Source: Actinophytocola sp045807065 (GTDB lineage: Bacteria; Actinomycetota; Actinomycetes; Mycobacteriales; Pseudonocardiaceae). Taken from it: a stretch of DNA of 22,897 nucleotides. A program made the translations under genes and the position numbers. Positions 14,657 through 22,897 of this stretch are shown piece by piece (positions within the stretch are counted from its first letter, which is position 1; every line of letters starts with the position of its first letter). The notes beneath the pieces were generated by a model. That model made no database searches and was not told the origin of the DNA. It worked only from the letters and a program-made list of their open reading frames with translations. Location: positions 1-22,897 of the forward strand of contig NZ_JBJMIE010000340.1 in NCBI RefSeq assembly GCF_045807065.1. The letters run 5' to 3'.

Positions 14657-14833
14657 TCACTCGTCGTCCTCGTCGTCTCTGGCCAGGTAAGTGGCCAGGC
14701 GTTCGACGGCGGTTTCGAACTCGGGGTTGGCGTCGACGAAGTCACGCATCTTGGCGGCCAGCCAGGACAGCGTGACCTCCTCGTCGCCTCTGCGTTCCTG
14801 CAGCTCTTCGAGGCCTCGGTCGGTGAAGTACAT
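14657..14833 (-). CDS. DUF6104 family small protein, translationally coupled to kgd
   Basis: The 58-residue acidic protein runs MYFTDRGLEELQERRGDEEV, TLSWLAAKMRDFVDANPEFE, TAVERLATYLARDDEDDE. The MYFTDRG start, the RRG.EEV segment and the acidic tail match my memory of the actinobacterial DUF6104 family, whose function is unknown. It looks like two amphipathic helices with a disordered tail. Its ATG comes 3 nt after the kgd stop. The only Shine-Dalgarno-like sequence (GAGG) is too close, 1 nt away, so translation probably depends on ribosomes finishing kgd. Fixed stoichiometry and coupling suggest, but do not prove, a role linked to the 2-oxoglutarate complex. It ends next to a strong hairpin. 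Confidence 0.85.
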   Translation of the reverse strand: MYFTDRGLEELQERRGDEEVTLSWLAAKMRDFVDANPEFETAVERLATYLARDDEDDE

Positions 14834-14836
14834 GCC

Positions 14837-17800
14837 TCAGCTGAACGCCTTCTCGATGATCTCGCGCTGCTCGACCTCGTGGACCTTGCCCGAGCCGGCC
14901 GACGGGGCGGCCATCACGCGGCGGGACACGCGGACCAGCTTCGGCAGGTCCGGGTACAGCTCGCGCAGGTGCAGCCCGTAGAACGGCCACGCGCCCTGGT
15001 TGGCCGGCTCCTCCTGCACCCAGCGGACCTCCTCCACGTTCGGGTACTTCTGGAGGATCGCGCCCAGGCGCTTGACCGGGACCGGGTACAGCTGTTCGAC
15101 GCGGACGATCGCCGCGTCGTCGACGCCACCGCGGTGCTCGCGTTCGGCCGCCAGCTCGTAGTACAGCTTGCCGGACACCAGCAGCAGCTTGGTGACCTTC
15201 GACGGGTCGGGGTGGGTCGGGTCGTCGATGATCGGGCTGAACCGCGCCTCGTCGGTGAAGTCCTCCACCGAGCTGACCGCAGCCTTGTTGCGCAGCATGG
15301 ACTTCGGGGTGAAGACCACGAGCGGACGCGCCACGCCGTCGAGCGCGTGGCGGCGCAGCAGGTGGAAGTAGTTCGCCGGCGTGGACGGGACCGCCACCGT
15401 CATCGAACCTTCCGCGCACAGCTGCAGCCAGCGCTCGATGCGGCCCGACGTGTGGTCCGGGCCTTGGCCCTCGTGGCCGTGCGGCAGCAGCACCACGACG
15501 TCGCTGCGCTGGCCCCACTTGGCCTCCGACGAGGAGATGTACTCGTCGATGACCGACTGGGCGCCGTTCACGAAGTCGCCGAACTGGGCCTCCCACAGGA
15601 CCAGCGCGTCCGGGTTGGCCACCGAGTAGCCGTACTCGAAGCCGAGCGCCGCGTACTCCGACAACGCCGAGTCGTAGGCCAGGAACCGGCCCTGGTCCTC
15701 GCTCAGGTTCTGCAGCGGGACGTACTCCTTGCCCGTCTTGCGGTCCACGATCACCGCGTGCCGCTGGACGAACGTGCCGCGTCGCGAGTCCTGGCCGGCC
15801 AGGCGGACCATGTGGCCCTCCAGGTTCAGCGAGCCGAAGGCCAGCAGCTCCGCGAACGCCCAGTCGATGTGGCCCTCGCGCGCCATCTTCGCCCGACGCT
15901 CCAGGACCGGCTTGACCCTCGGGTGCGGGGAGAAGCCCTCCGGCAGGTTGACGTGCGCGTCGGCGATCCGCTCCAGCACCTCGTGGGAGATGTTCGTCGA
16001 CAGTTTCGCCGGGACCTGCTGCTCGGACTCCACCGACGGGCTCGCCGTGACCGGGTGCTTCTCCAGCTCGCGCACCTCGTTGAAGACGTGCTCCAGCTGG
16101 CTCGAGAAGTCCCGCAGCGCCTTCTCCGCCTCGTCGACCGAGATGTCGCCGCGGCCGATGAGCGCCTCGGTGTAGGTCTTCCGGACGCTGCGCTTCGTGT
16201 CGATGATGTCGTACATCGCCGGCTGCGTCATCGAGGGGTCGTCGCCCTCGTTGTGGCCGCGGCGGCGGTAGCAGACCATGTCGATCACGACGTCCTTGTT
16301 GAACGCCTGGCGGTAGTCCATGGCCAGCTGCGCCACCCAGTAGCACGCCTCCGGGTCGTCGCCGTTCACGTGGAACACCGGCGCCTGGATCATCTTCGCC
16401 CCGTCGGTCGCGTACTGCGACGAGCGCGAGTGCTCCGGCGCCGTGGTGAAGCCGACCTGGTTGTTGATGATCACGTGCACGGTGCCGCCGGTGCGGTAAC
16501 CACGCAGCAGGGCCAGGTTCAGCGTCTCCGCGACCACGCCCTGGCCGGCGAACGCCGCGTCGCCGTGCAGCGCGACCGGCAGGACCGTGAAGCCGCCGTG
16601 GCCCTTGTCCAGCAGGTCCTGCTTGGCGCGGACGATGCCCTCGAGCACCGGGTCGACGGTCTCCAGGTGCGACGGGTTGGCGGTCAGCGTCACCTTGGTC
16701 TCGCCGTCGCCGAACATGCGGAAGTACTTGCCCTCCGCGCCCAGGTGGTACTTCACGTCGCCGGAGCCGTGGGCCTGGCCCGGGTCGAGGTTGCCCTCGA
16801 ACTCCTGGAAGATCTGGGAGATCGGCTTGCCCACGATGTTGGCCAGCACGTTCAGCCGGCCGCGGTGCGGCATGCCGATGACGACCTCGTCCAGCTCGTA
16901 CTCGGCGGCCTTGTCGAGGATCGTGTCCAGCAGCGCGATCACCGACTCGCCGCCCTCGAGCGAGAACCGCTTCTGGCCGACGTACTTCGTCTGCAGGAAC
17001 GTTTCAAACGCCTCGGCCGCGTTCAGCTTCGACAGGATGTACTTCTGCACGGCCTGCGGCGGCTTCGCGTGCGGGACCTCCACGCGCTGCTGGATCCAGC
17101 GGCGCTCGGACGGGTCGAGGATGTAGGTGTACTCGACGCCGACCGTGCGGCAGTAGCTGTCGCGCAGCACGCCCAGGACGTCACGCAGCTTCATCCGCTC
17201 CTTGCCGGCGAAGCCGCCGACCGGGAACTCGCGGTCCAGGTCCCACAGGGTGAGGCCGTGGGACAGGATGTCGAGGTCCTCGTGCTTGCGCTGGCGGTAG
17301 TTCAGCGGGTCCACGTCGGACATCAGGTGGCCGCGGGTGCGGTAGGTGTCGACGAGACCGATGACGCGGGTCGTCTTGTCGATCGCGCCCTCTGGGATGT
17401 CCTCCACCCAGCGGACCGGCTCGTACGGCAGGCGCAGCGACGTGAAGATGTCGTCGTAGAAGTTGTCCTCGCCCAACAGGAGCTGGTGCACGCGGCGCAG
17501 GAACTCACCCGACTCCGCACCCTGGATGATGCGGTGGTCGTAGGTGGACGTCAGCGTGATGATCTTGCTGACGGCCAGCTCGGTGAGGGTCTTCTCGTTG
17601 GTGCCCTGGTACTGCGCGGGGTACTCCATGGCGCCGACGCCGATGATCGCGCCCTGGCCCTTGGTCAGGCGCGGCATCGAGTGGTTGGTGCCGATGGTGC
17701 CCGGGTTGGTGAGGGAGATCGTGGTACCGGCGAAGTCGTCCGCGGTCAGCGCGCCCGCGCGGGCCTTGCGGATGATGTCCTCGTAGGCCTGCCAGAACCG

Positions 17801-18640
17801 CGCGAAGTTCATGCTCTCGCAGTTCTTGATGGACGCGACGACCAGCGTGCGGCCACCGTCCTTGGCCGGCAGGTCGATGGCCAGGCCGAGGTTGACGTGC
17901 TCCGGCGTGACGATGTTCGGCTTGCCGTTGACCTCGGCGTAGTGCCGGTTCATGTTCGGGTAGTCACCCAGCGCCCGGAGCAGGGCGTACCCGATCAGGT
18001 GAGTGAAGGAGACCTTGCCACCGCGCGTGCGCTTCAGGTGGTTGTTGATCACGATGCGGTTGTCGAACAGCAGCTTCGCCGGCACGGCCCGCACGCTCGT
18101 CGCGGTCGGGATGGTCAGCGAGATGTCCATGTTCTTCGCGATCAGGGCGGCGGCGCCACGCAGTGGCTTGACCTCCTCGCCGTCCTGCTTCGCGTCCGCC
18201 CTGGCCGCGGCCGGCTTCGTGTCGCTCCTGGCCGCGGCCGGCCTGGCCGGGGCGGACTTCGCGGGCGCGGGCTTCTGCTCCGGCCTCGCGTCGGTCTTCG
18301 CGGCCGGCCTGGCGGCGGGCTGCGGCGCGGGTTTGGGTGCGGGCTTCGGCTCGGCCTTGTGCGGGGTCGTCGCCGTCCTGGCCTGGCCGTTGGTCTCGCC
18401 GGACGTGGCCGGCGTTGTCGGCTTGGTGGACTTGGCAACGGTCGCGGTCTTCGCGGCACCGGAGTCGCTCTTCGTTTCGCCCGCGGCCTTGTTCGCCACG
18501 CGCTGTGTCGGCTTGTAGTCGGCGAAGAAGTCATGCCACGCTGAGTCCACTGACGACGGGTCAGCGAGGAACTGCTCGTACATCTCCTCTACGAGCCACT
18601 CATTGGGGCCGAACTGCGACGCAGGGCTGCTGCTGGACAC
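14837..18640 (-). CDS. kgd: Multifunctional 2-oxoglutarate dehydrogenase E1/E2-like subunit (Kgd/OdhA type)
   Basis: This TCA-cycle enzyme is a ThDP-dependent 2-oxoglutarate decarboxylase/dehydrogenase fused to an E2-like succinyltransferase domain (1267 residues; M. tuberculosis Kgd has about 1230). The N-terminal helix NEWLVEEMYEQF (about 10-45) is followed by a 110-residue Ala/Pro/Lys linker. The E2-like domain covers about 158-395, with catalytic H369 in TYDHRIIQG. The E1 part runs from about 400 to the end, with MPHRGRLNVLANIVGKP near 590 and ThDP/Mg residues in HGDAAFAGQG (D694) and INNQVGF. There is no lipoyl domain, as in relatives that borrow it from another E2. In mycobacteria and corynebacteria the FHA protein GarA/OdhI inhibits this enzyme. 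GTG 18640 gives the usual family N-terminus; GTG 18649 is the alternative, and the AGAGG at 18653-18657 suits neither perfectly. Confidence 0.96.
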   Translation of the reverse strand: MSSSSPASQFGPNEWLVEEMYEQFLADPSSVDSAWHDFFADYKPTQRVANKAAGETKSDSGAAKTATVAKSTKPTTPATSGETNGQARTATTPHKAEPKPAPKPAPQPAARPAAKTDARPEQKPAPAKSAPARPAAARSDTKPAAARADAKQDGEEVKPLRGAAALIAKNMDISLTIPTATSVRAVPAKLLFDNRIVINNHLKRTRGGKVSFTHLIGYALLRALGDYPNMNRHYAEVNGKPNIVTPEHVNLGLAIDLPAKDGGRTLVVASIKNCESMNFARFWQAYEDIIRKARAGALTADDFAGTTISLTNPGTIGTNHSMPRLTKGQGAIIGVGAMEYPAQYQGTNEKTLTELAVSKIITLTSTYDHRIIQGAESGEFLRRVHQLLLGEDNFYDDIFTSLRLPYEPVRWVEDIPEGAIDKTTRVIGLVDTYRTRGHLMSDVDPLNYRQRKHEDLDILSHGLTLWDLDREFPVGGFAGKERMKLRDVLGVLRDSYCRTVGVEYTYILDPSERRWIQQRVEVPHAKPPQAVQKYILSKLNAAEAFETFLQTKYVGQKRFSLEGGESVIALLDTILDKAAEYELDEVVIGMPHRGRLNVLANIVGKPISQIFQEFEGNLDPGQAHGSGDVKYHLGAEGKYFRMFGDGETKVTLTANPSHLETVDPVLEGIVRAKQDLLDKGHGGFTVLPVALHGDAAFAGQGVVAETLNLALLRGYRTGGTVHVIINNQVGFTTAPEHSRSSQYATDGAKMIQAPVFHVNGDDPEACYWVAQLAMDYRQAFNKDVVIDMVCYRRRGHNEGDDPSMTQPAMYDIIDTKRSVRKTYTEALIGRGDISVDEAEKALRDFSSQLEHVFNEVRELEKHPVTASPSVESEQQVPAKLSTNISHEVLERIADAHVNLPEGFSPHPRVKPVLERRAKMAREGHIDWAFAELLAFGSLNLEGHMVRLAGQDSRRGTFVQRHAVIVDRKTGKEYVPLQNLSEDQGRFLAYDSALSEYAALGFEYGYSVANPDALVLWEAQFGDFVNGAQSVIDEYISSSEAKWGQRSDVVVLLPHGHEGQGPDHTSGRIERWLQLCAEGSMTVAVPSTPANYFHLLRRHALDGVARPLVVFTPKSMLRNKAAVSSVEDFTDEARFSPIIDDPTHPDPSKVTKLLLVSGKLYYELAAEREHRGGVDDAAIVRVEQLYPVPVKRLGAILQKYPNVEEVRWVQEEPANQGAWPFYGLHLRELYPDLPKLVRVSRRVMAAPSAGSGKVHEVEQREIIEKAFS

Positions 18641-18649
18641 GGCAGGCAC

Positions 18650-18982
18650 TCGCCTCTATCTATCTCGATCTGTTAGTGATACGGACTTCGCACCCTCAGG
18701 CTAGTCCCCTACGGGAGTCGCGTGGTGCCGACTCGGAAGAAGGACCGCAGGTCACGTAGGTGATCGAATGCGCCCCCGGGTGCCGCTGACGGTGATACTC
18801 GCATTGTCTCCCAGCGGTTCAGCATTCGGTCCAACCACAAGTGTAGGCGCCTGCTTCGCCCGCTTTGTCCTGGCCAACTGTGGTGAATACCTCACGGTAT
18901 GGTCCGCCACATGGGATGAGCGGTACGGCGCTGTTGGCCCCGTCCCACCAGGCGCGACGACCTTGATCGGTGGACGGTCGGT
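18650..18982. other. Intergenic region upstream of kgd: probable kgd promoter region and 3' end of the ABC exporter
   Basis: This 333-bp gap holds no gene I can support. On the kgd side an inverted repeat GAGTCG/CGACTC (18715-18734, 8-nt loop) lies about 75 bp before the kgd start; TAGCCT and TATCAC on the minus strand are possible -10 boxes without convincing -35 partners. A small inverted repeat ATACC-TCAC-GGTAT lies at 18887-18900. A weakly gene-like plus-strand frame from 18768 runs into the exporter antisense and is not accepted. Confidence 0.5.
18940..18977 (-). terminator. Imperfect hairpin after the ABC exporter gene
   Basis: CCGTCCCACC (18940-18949) and GGTGGACGG (18969-18977) pair over 9 bp with a one-base bulge and a 19-nt loop. 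It begins 5 nt beyond the exporter stop on the minus strand. No T-run follows, so termination is only a possibility. Confidence 0.3.
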
Positions 18983-21900
18983 TCACAGCGCTGAGTGGTC
19001 GGGCACCTCTGCCGAGTACTCGGCGGTGCCGTGCCGCCACAGCCGTGCGTAGCGGCCGCCCGCGGACAGCAGCTCCTCGTGTGTGCCCTCCTCCACTAAT
19101 CGGCCCCCGTCCAGGACCACGATGCGGTCGGCCCTGGCCGCCGTCGCCAGGCGGTGGGCCACCACGAACGTGGTCCTCGGCGCGGCCAGGTGCTCGCTCG
19201 CCGCCAGGACCACCGACTCCGTCGCCGGGTCCAGCGCCGCCGTCGCCTCGTCCAGGAGCAGGACGTCCGGCTGCACCAGCTCGGCCCGCGCCAGCGCGAT
19301 CAACTGCCGCTGACCCGCGGAGAGGCCCTGCCCGCGCTCGCCCACCTGCTGCCGGAAGCCCGCGGGGAGATCGGCCACCATCGGTAACGCACCCACCTTG
19401 CGGACCGCGGACTCGATGGCCGCGCGGTCGCCGTTCGTGCCGACCGTGTCCAGGTCCGAGGCGGCGCCGTAGCCGACGTTGCTGGCCACGTCACCGCTGA
19501 ACAGGTGCGCCTCCTGCGGAACCACGCCGAGCCGCTTGCGGAACTCCGACGGGTCGTAGTCGCGGAGGTTCACGCCGTCGACCAGGACCTGGCCCGCCGT
19601 CGGGTCGTAGAACCTCGCCACCAGCTTCACGACCGTGGACTTGCCCGCGCCGGTGGCGCCGACGAGCGCCACCGTCTCACCCGGTGCCACCCGCAGGTTC
19701 AGGTCCGCGACCGCGGGGCGGTCCGCGCCCGGGTAGGTGAACGTGACGTTCCGCAGCTCCACCGCGCCCGCCAGCTTCGCCGGCACCGGGACCGGCTCCA
19801 CCGGCGGCTCCACCGAGCTGGGCGTGCGCAGCAGGTCGGCTATCCGGTGCAGGCCCACCCGTGCCTGCTGGTAGCCGTCGAACACGCTGGACAGCTGCTG
19901 CACCGGGGCGAAGAACAGGTTCAGGTACAGCATGAACGCCAGCAGCACGCCGATCGGCAGGTCGCCGGCCGCGACCCCGCGCGCGCCGACGGCCAGCACG
20001 GCCGCCTGCGCGACCCCGGCCAGCAGCGCGACGAACGGGAAGTACGTCGCCACGTAGCGCTGCGCCCGCAACCGGGTGCGCCGGTAGGTGTCGCTGCGTG
20101 CCGCGAACTCCTTCGCCGAGTGCTCCTCCCGCGTGAAGGCCTGCGCGACGCGCAGCCCGGACACGTTCTCCTGCATGTCCGCGTTCACGGCGCTGACCTG
20201 CTCCCGGGCCTGCGAGTACGCCGACGTGGCGAGGCGCTGGAAGATCACCGTCGCCACGATCAGAAACGGCAGCACGGCCAGCGCCACCAGCGCGAGCCCG
20301 GCGTCGGTGACCACCAGTGCGGTCGTGATCGCCACGACCGTCAGCACGCTCGCGAGCGCGCTCGTCAGCCCGGTCTGCAGGAACGTCGACAGCGCGTCCA
20401 CATCCGTGGTCATCCTGGTCATGATCCGCCCGGCCATCTCGCGCTCGAAGTAGTCGAGCCCGAGCCGCTGGAGGTGGGCGTAGCTCCGCACCCGCAGCAG
20501 GTAGAGCAGCCGCTCGCCGACCCGCGCGGTGAGGATGGTGTTCACCGCGTTGTCGGCGAAGCTCAGGCACACCAGCACCGCCGCTATCGCGGTCACCACC
20601 CACAGCGCGGTGGTGTCGTGGGTGACCACGCCGTTGTCGACGCCCTGCTGGACCAGCATCGGCAGCGCCATGGTCAGCACCGCGTCGACGATCACCAGCC
20701 CGGCCACGACCGCCAGCATGAGCCGCACCGGCCTCAGCAGACCGCGCAGCCGGAAGTTCGGGTCGGGCGCCGTCGGGTCCTCGCCACGCAGCACCGGCTC
20801 CTCGCTGGCCGGCGGGAGGGCGGCGACCGAGGCCAGCAGCTCCGGCGTCGGTGGCGCGCCGTTCAGGGCACCGGCCATCCGGCCACCCGCGGCGCCGCCA
20901 CGCCGGGCCCCGCCGATCGAGACCTCGGGGGTACGGGTGGTGCCCACCTCGTCGTCGATCTCGGCGGGCCACAGTTCCGGCGTCCAGCCCTCGGGGCCGG
21001 GCTCCAGGACGTCCCGCCGCCGGGTCTCATCCTCGATGGCCTCGCCGGGACCGGCCAGCAGCGACCGGTACAGCTCGCACCGCGCGGTCAGCTCGTCGTG
21101 GGTGCCGATGTCGACGACCTTGCCGCGGTCGAGCACCGCGATCCGGTCGGCCAGCGACAGCGTCGACCTGCGGTGCGCGATCAGCAGCGTGGTCCGGTCC
21201 CGCGTGACGGCCCGCAGCGTGTCGTGGATGGCGGCCTCGGTGGCCGTGTCCACCGCGGAGGTGGCGTCGTCCAGCACCAGCACGCGCGGGTCCGACAGCA
21301 ACGCTCGTGCGAGCGCCACCCGCTGCCGCTGCCCGCCCGACAGCGTCAGCCCGCGCTCGCCGACCACCGTGTCGTAGCCGTGGGGCAGCTCGGAGATGAA
21401 CCCGTCGGCCTGCGCGGCCCGCGCCGCCGTCCTGATCTCCTCGTCGGTGGCGTCCGGCCGGCCGTAGGCGATGTTGGCGCGCACGCTGTCCGAGAAGAGG
21501 AACGCCTCCTCGAAGACCACGCCGACCGTGCCGCGCAGCGACGCCAGCCGCAGCTTCCGGATGTCCACGCCGGCCACGCAGATCGCGCCTTCGTGCACGT
21601 CGTAGAAGCGGGGTAGGAGCAGCGACACCGTCGACTTGCCGGAGCCGGCGGTGCCCACCAGCGCCAGCGTCTCGCCCGGCCGCACCTCGAACGAGATGCC
21701 GTCCAGCACCGGGTCGCTGCGGGTGTACCCGAAGCGGACGTCGTCCAGCCGCACTCCGGCCGGGCCCGCCGGCACGTCCACCGCGTCCGGCGCGTCGACG
21801 ACCGTCGGGTGGGAGTCGATCAGCTCGTACACGCGCTCGACGCCGGCACGCGCCAGCTGCACGTTGACCATCAGGCTCGACAGCAGCCGGGTCGGGCCGA

Positions 21901-22765
21901 CCAGGTTGGCCACGTAGCTCGCGAACGCCAGGAACGTGCCGAGCGTGACCTGGCCGTTCATGGCCATGAACCCGCCGACCGCCAGGACCGCGACCTGGCC
22001 GGCCGCTGGCATGGCCACGAGCGTGGCCGCCGGCCGGGAGGTGAGTCGCGCCGTGCGCATCCGCTCGGCGAACAGGGTGCGGGCGGCCCGGTCGAGCCGG
22101 TTGATCTCGCGGAACTCCTGGCCGAAGCCCTTGACCACGCGGACGCCGGTGATCGTCTCCTCGACGTGCTGGGCGAGGTCGGCCGCCCGTTGCTGCGCCG
22201 ACCAGGACGCGGGGAACAGCACGCGGCGGCTGCGTACCGCGACGACCGCCACGACCGGCATGACGACCAGCGCGATCAGCGTGAGCGCCGGGGAGAGCCA
22301 CAGCATGGCGCCGAACGCGACCAGCGCGAACACGACCGTGCCGATCGACAGCGGCACCATCATGAGCAGGCCCTGCACGATCTGCAGGTCGGTGATCGAG
22401 CGCGAGACCACCTGGCCGGTGCGCAGCGCGTCCTGCTTCGCCCCGTCGAGCCGCTGGACCGCGCCGAAGACCTGCTGGCGCAGGTCGTGCTGCACGTCGA
22501 GCGCGAGCCGACCGCCGAGGTAACGCCGCACGAACGCGGTCACGAACGTGGACAGCTCCATCAGGATCAACACGGCGACCAGCCAGGCGAGCCGGGCGGT
22601 CGTGCCGGCGACAGCATCGTCGACGACGAGCTTCACCAGCACCGGACCCGCGGCCTGGAAGCCGACGCCGATCACCGAGGCGGCGAGGGACAGCACGACC
22701 TGCCGGCGGTGCCGCCAGCAGGCGGCACTCAGCCGGCGGATCCAACCGGGAGAGGTGTTTGGCAC
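18983..22765 (-). CDS. Fused ABC exporter, TMD-NBD-TMD-NBD, with asymmetric ATP sites
   Basis: This is a 1260-residue full ABC exporter made of two half-transporters in one chain, resembling the actinobacterial multidrug exporter Rv0194 in size and layout. Membrane domain 1 covers about residues 10-310. NBD1 follows, with Walker A GTAGSGKST (K377), LSGGQ from L475 and Walker B VLVLDDATS with D500 at the catalytic-Glu position. A linker of about 90 residues precedes membrane domain 2 (about 680-970). NBD2 has Walker A GATGAGKST (K1042), the altered signature LSAGQ from L1148, and Walker B LLLDEATAALD with catalytic E1173. One ATP site is therefore degenerate and one complete. GTG 22765 is preferred to the TTG at 22828 because a -10 box lies 7 nt before it and membrane domain 1 follows normally; the mRNA is probably leaderless. 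The substrate is unknown; drugs or lipids are typical. Confidence 0.94.
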   Translation of the reverse strand: MPNTSPGWIRRLSAACWRHRRQVVLSLAASVIGVGFQAAGPVLVKLVVDDAVAGTTARLAWLVAVLILMELSTFVTAFVRRYLGGRLALDVQHDLRQQVFGAVQRLDGAKQDALRTGQVVSRSITDLQIVQGLLMMVPLSIGTVVFALVAFGAMLWLSPALTLIALVVMPVVAVVAVRSRRVLFPASWSAQQRAADLAQHVEETITGVRVVKGFGQEFREINRLDRAARTLFAERMRTARLTSRPAATLVAMPAAGQVAVLAVGGFMAMNGQVTLGTFLAFASYVANLVGPTRLLSSLMVNVQLARAGVERVYELIDSHPTVVDAPDAVDVPAGPAGVRLDDVRFGYTRSDPVLDGISFEVRPGETLALVGTAGSGKSTVSLLLPRFYDVHEGAICVAGVDIRKLRLASLRGTVGVVFEEAFLFSDSVRANIAYGRPDATDEEIRTAARAAQADGFISELPHGYDTVVGERGLTLSGGQRQRVALARALLSDPRVLVLDDATSAVDTATEAAIHDTLRAVTRDRTTLLIAHRRSTLSLADRIAVLDRGKVVDIGTHDELTARCELYRSLLAGPGEAIEDETRRRDVLEPGPEGWTPELWPAEIDDEVGTTRTPEVSIGGARRGGAAGGRMAGALNGAPPTPELLASVAALPPASEEPVLRGEDPTAPDPNFRLRGLLRPVRLMLAVVAGLVIVDAVLTMALPMLVQQGVDNGVVTHDTTALWVVTAIAAVLVCLSFADNAVNTILTARVGERLLYLLRVRSYAHLQRLGLDYFEREMAGRIMTRMTTDVDALSTFLQTGLTSALASVLTVVAITTALVVTDAGLALVALAVLPFLIVATVIFQRLATSAYSQAREQVSAVNADMQENVSGLRVAQAFTREEHSAKEFAARSDTYRRTRLRAQRYVATYFPFVALLAGVAQAAVLAVGARGVAAGDLPIGVLLAFMLYLNLFFAPVQQLSSVFDGYQQARVGLHRIADLLRTPSSVEPPVEPVPVPAKLAGAVELRNVTFTYPGADRPAVADLNLRVAPGETVALVGATGAGKSTVVKLVARFYDPTAGQVLVDGVNLRDYDPSEFRKRLGVVPQEAHLFSGDVASNVGYGAASDLDTVGTNGDRAAIESAVRKVGALPMVADLPAGFRQQVGERGQGLSAGQRQLIALARAELVQPDVLLLDEATAALDPATESVVLAASEHLAAPRTTFVVAHRLATAARADRIVVLDGGRLVEEGTHEELLSAGGRYARLWRHGTAEYSAEVPDHSAL

Positions 22766-22772
22766 GGCTTCC

Positions 22773-22794
22773 ACATTAGGCGCGCCGACCGACA
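22773..22794 (-). promoter_or_regulatory. RecA-NDp/PafBC-like promoter of the ABC exporter (one mismatch)
   Basis: The minus strand reads TGTCGGTC (22794-22787), 8 nt, TAATGT (22778-22773). It differs from TGTCRGTG-N8-TANNNT only in the last base of the upstream box. The -10 ends 7 nt before the GTG at 22765, exactly right for a leaderless transcript of the exporter. No standard -35 is seen, which fits an activator-dependent promoter. Confidence 0.5.
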
Positions 22795-22832
22795 GGGCTG
22801 GTTGTTCGAAGAGGTGGGACGTGCACAAACCC

Positions 22833-22885
22833 TCCGTTCGCGGGCGACGGGGCTTCCGTTCGCGTGTTCGGGGCGTCCGTTCGCG
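22833..22885. repeat. Three phased 10-bp direct repeats at the window edge
   Basis: TCCGTTCGCG occurs at 22833-22842, 22855-22864 and 22876-22885, with starts 22 and 21 bp apart, about two helical turns. The spacers share a GGGGC block. The array may continue past the window. It lies 39 bp upstream of the exporter promoter motif and shares the core CGTTCGCG with the repeated element in the hut operon gap. Confidence 0.8.
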
Positions 22886-22897
22886 GGGGGTCGGGGG

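Noticed and set aside
17531..17542. Damaged E2 active-site motif in Kgd (DHRIIQG instead of DHR..DG)
   Set aside because: The M. tuberculosis Kgd, as I recall it, has the same DHRIIQG, so this is the normal form for the family.
14627..18544. A very long open frame on the plus strand, antisense to kgd
   Set aside because: It has no family motifs and is rich in Arg/Val/Asp/Leu from the complement of GC-biased codons. The minus strand clearly encodes Kgd.
18768..19052. 94-codon plus-strand frame upstream of kgd
   Set aside because: No recognisable domain, overlaps the exporter 3' end antisense by 70 bp, and poor coding character. The short hydrophobic start is not enough.
19505..21616. Long plus-strand frame antisense to the ABC exporter
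   Set aside because: Its composition is that of a GC-rich shadow frame, and the opposite strand carries all ABC motifs.
22766..22828. 21-residue extension of the ABC exporter from a TTG
   Set aside because: Rare start codon, no ribosome-binding site, and it runs over the promoter-like motif at 22773-22794.

Overview
The window is high-GC DNA with actinobacterial gene content, most likely from Pseudonocardiales (Saccharothrix/Lentzea/Amycolatopsis type; genus not certain). The evidence is a Kgd-type 2-oxoglutarate enzyme with the E2-like and E1 parts fused, a DUF6104 gene coupled behind it, an actinobacterial histidine-utilisation cluster whose ammonia-lyase has a Cys-Ser-Gly MIO triad, many ATGA/GTGA overlaps, and several genes that look leaderless.

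Layout. (1) 1-1018: the 3' part of an unrecognised coiled-coil protein. (2) 1275-4843: a four-gene compatible-solute (glycine betaine/OpuC-OsmF type) ABC importer operon, ATPase-permease-permease-lipoprotein, ended by a strong intrinsic terminator. (3) 4872-6281, minus strand: a Sel1/TPR-like protein and an IclR-family regulator divergent from the hut operon, with a 16-bp palindrome at the regulator start. (4) 6355-13459: a hut operon, hutH-hutU-(repeat-rich insertion)-M20 amidohydrolase-hutF-hutI. Together these would take histidine through urocanate, imidazolonepropionate, N-formimino-glutamate and N-formyl-glutamate to glutamate. There is no hutG in the window, and the M20 enzyme is the likely last step. 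(5) 13424-14622: a 56-residue membrane protein gene, minus strand, antisense to the end of hutI, and a divergent aldo/keto reductase. (6) 14657-18640, minus strand: kgd followed by a translationally coupled 58-residue DUF6104 protein. (7) 18983-22765, minus strand: a fused four-domain ABC exporter with asymmetric ATP sites. (8) 22833-22885: three phased 10-bp direct repeats at the right edge.

The least expected signal is regulatory. Three exact copies, and one with a single mismatch, of TGTCGGTG-N8-TANNNT occur in noncoding DNA. This is the RecA-independent DNA-damage promoter motif (RecA-NDp, read by PafBC) known from mycobacteria. One copy precedes the betaine importer operon. One sits exactly where a leaderless start of the ABC exporter needs its promoter. 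Two are tandem, 114 bp apart, inside the insertion that splits the hut operon, and point antisense to hutU. If real, the motif links osmolyte uptake, drug-type export and a decayed damage-inducible element. All coordinates and motifs were read by eye; no database search was possible.
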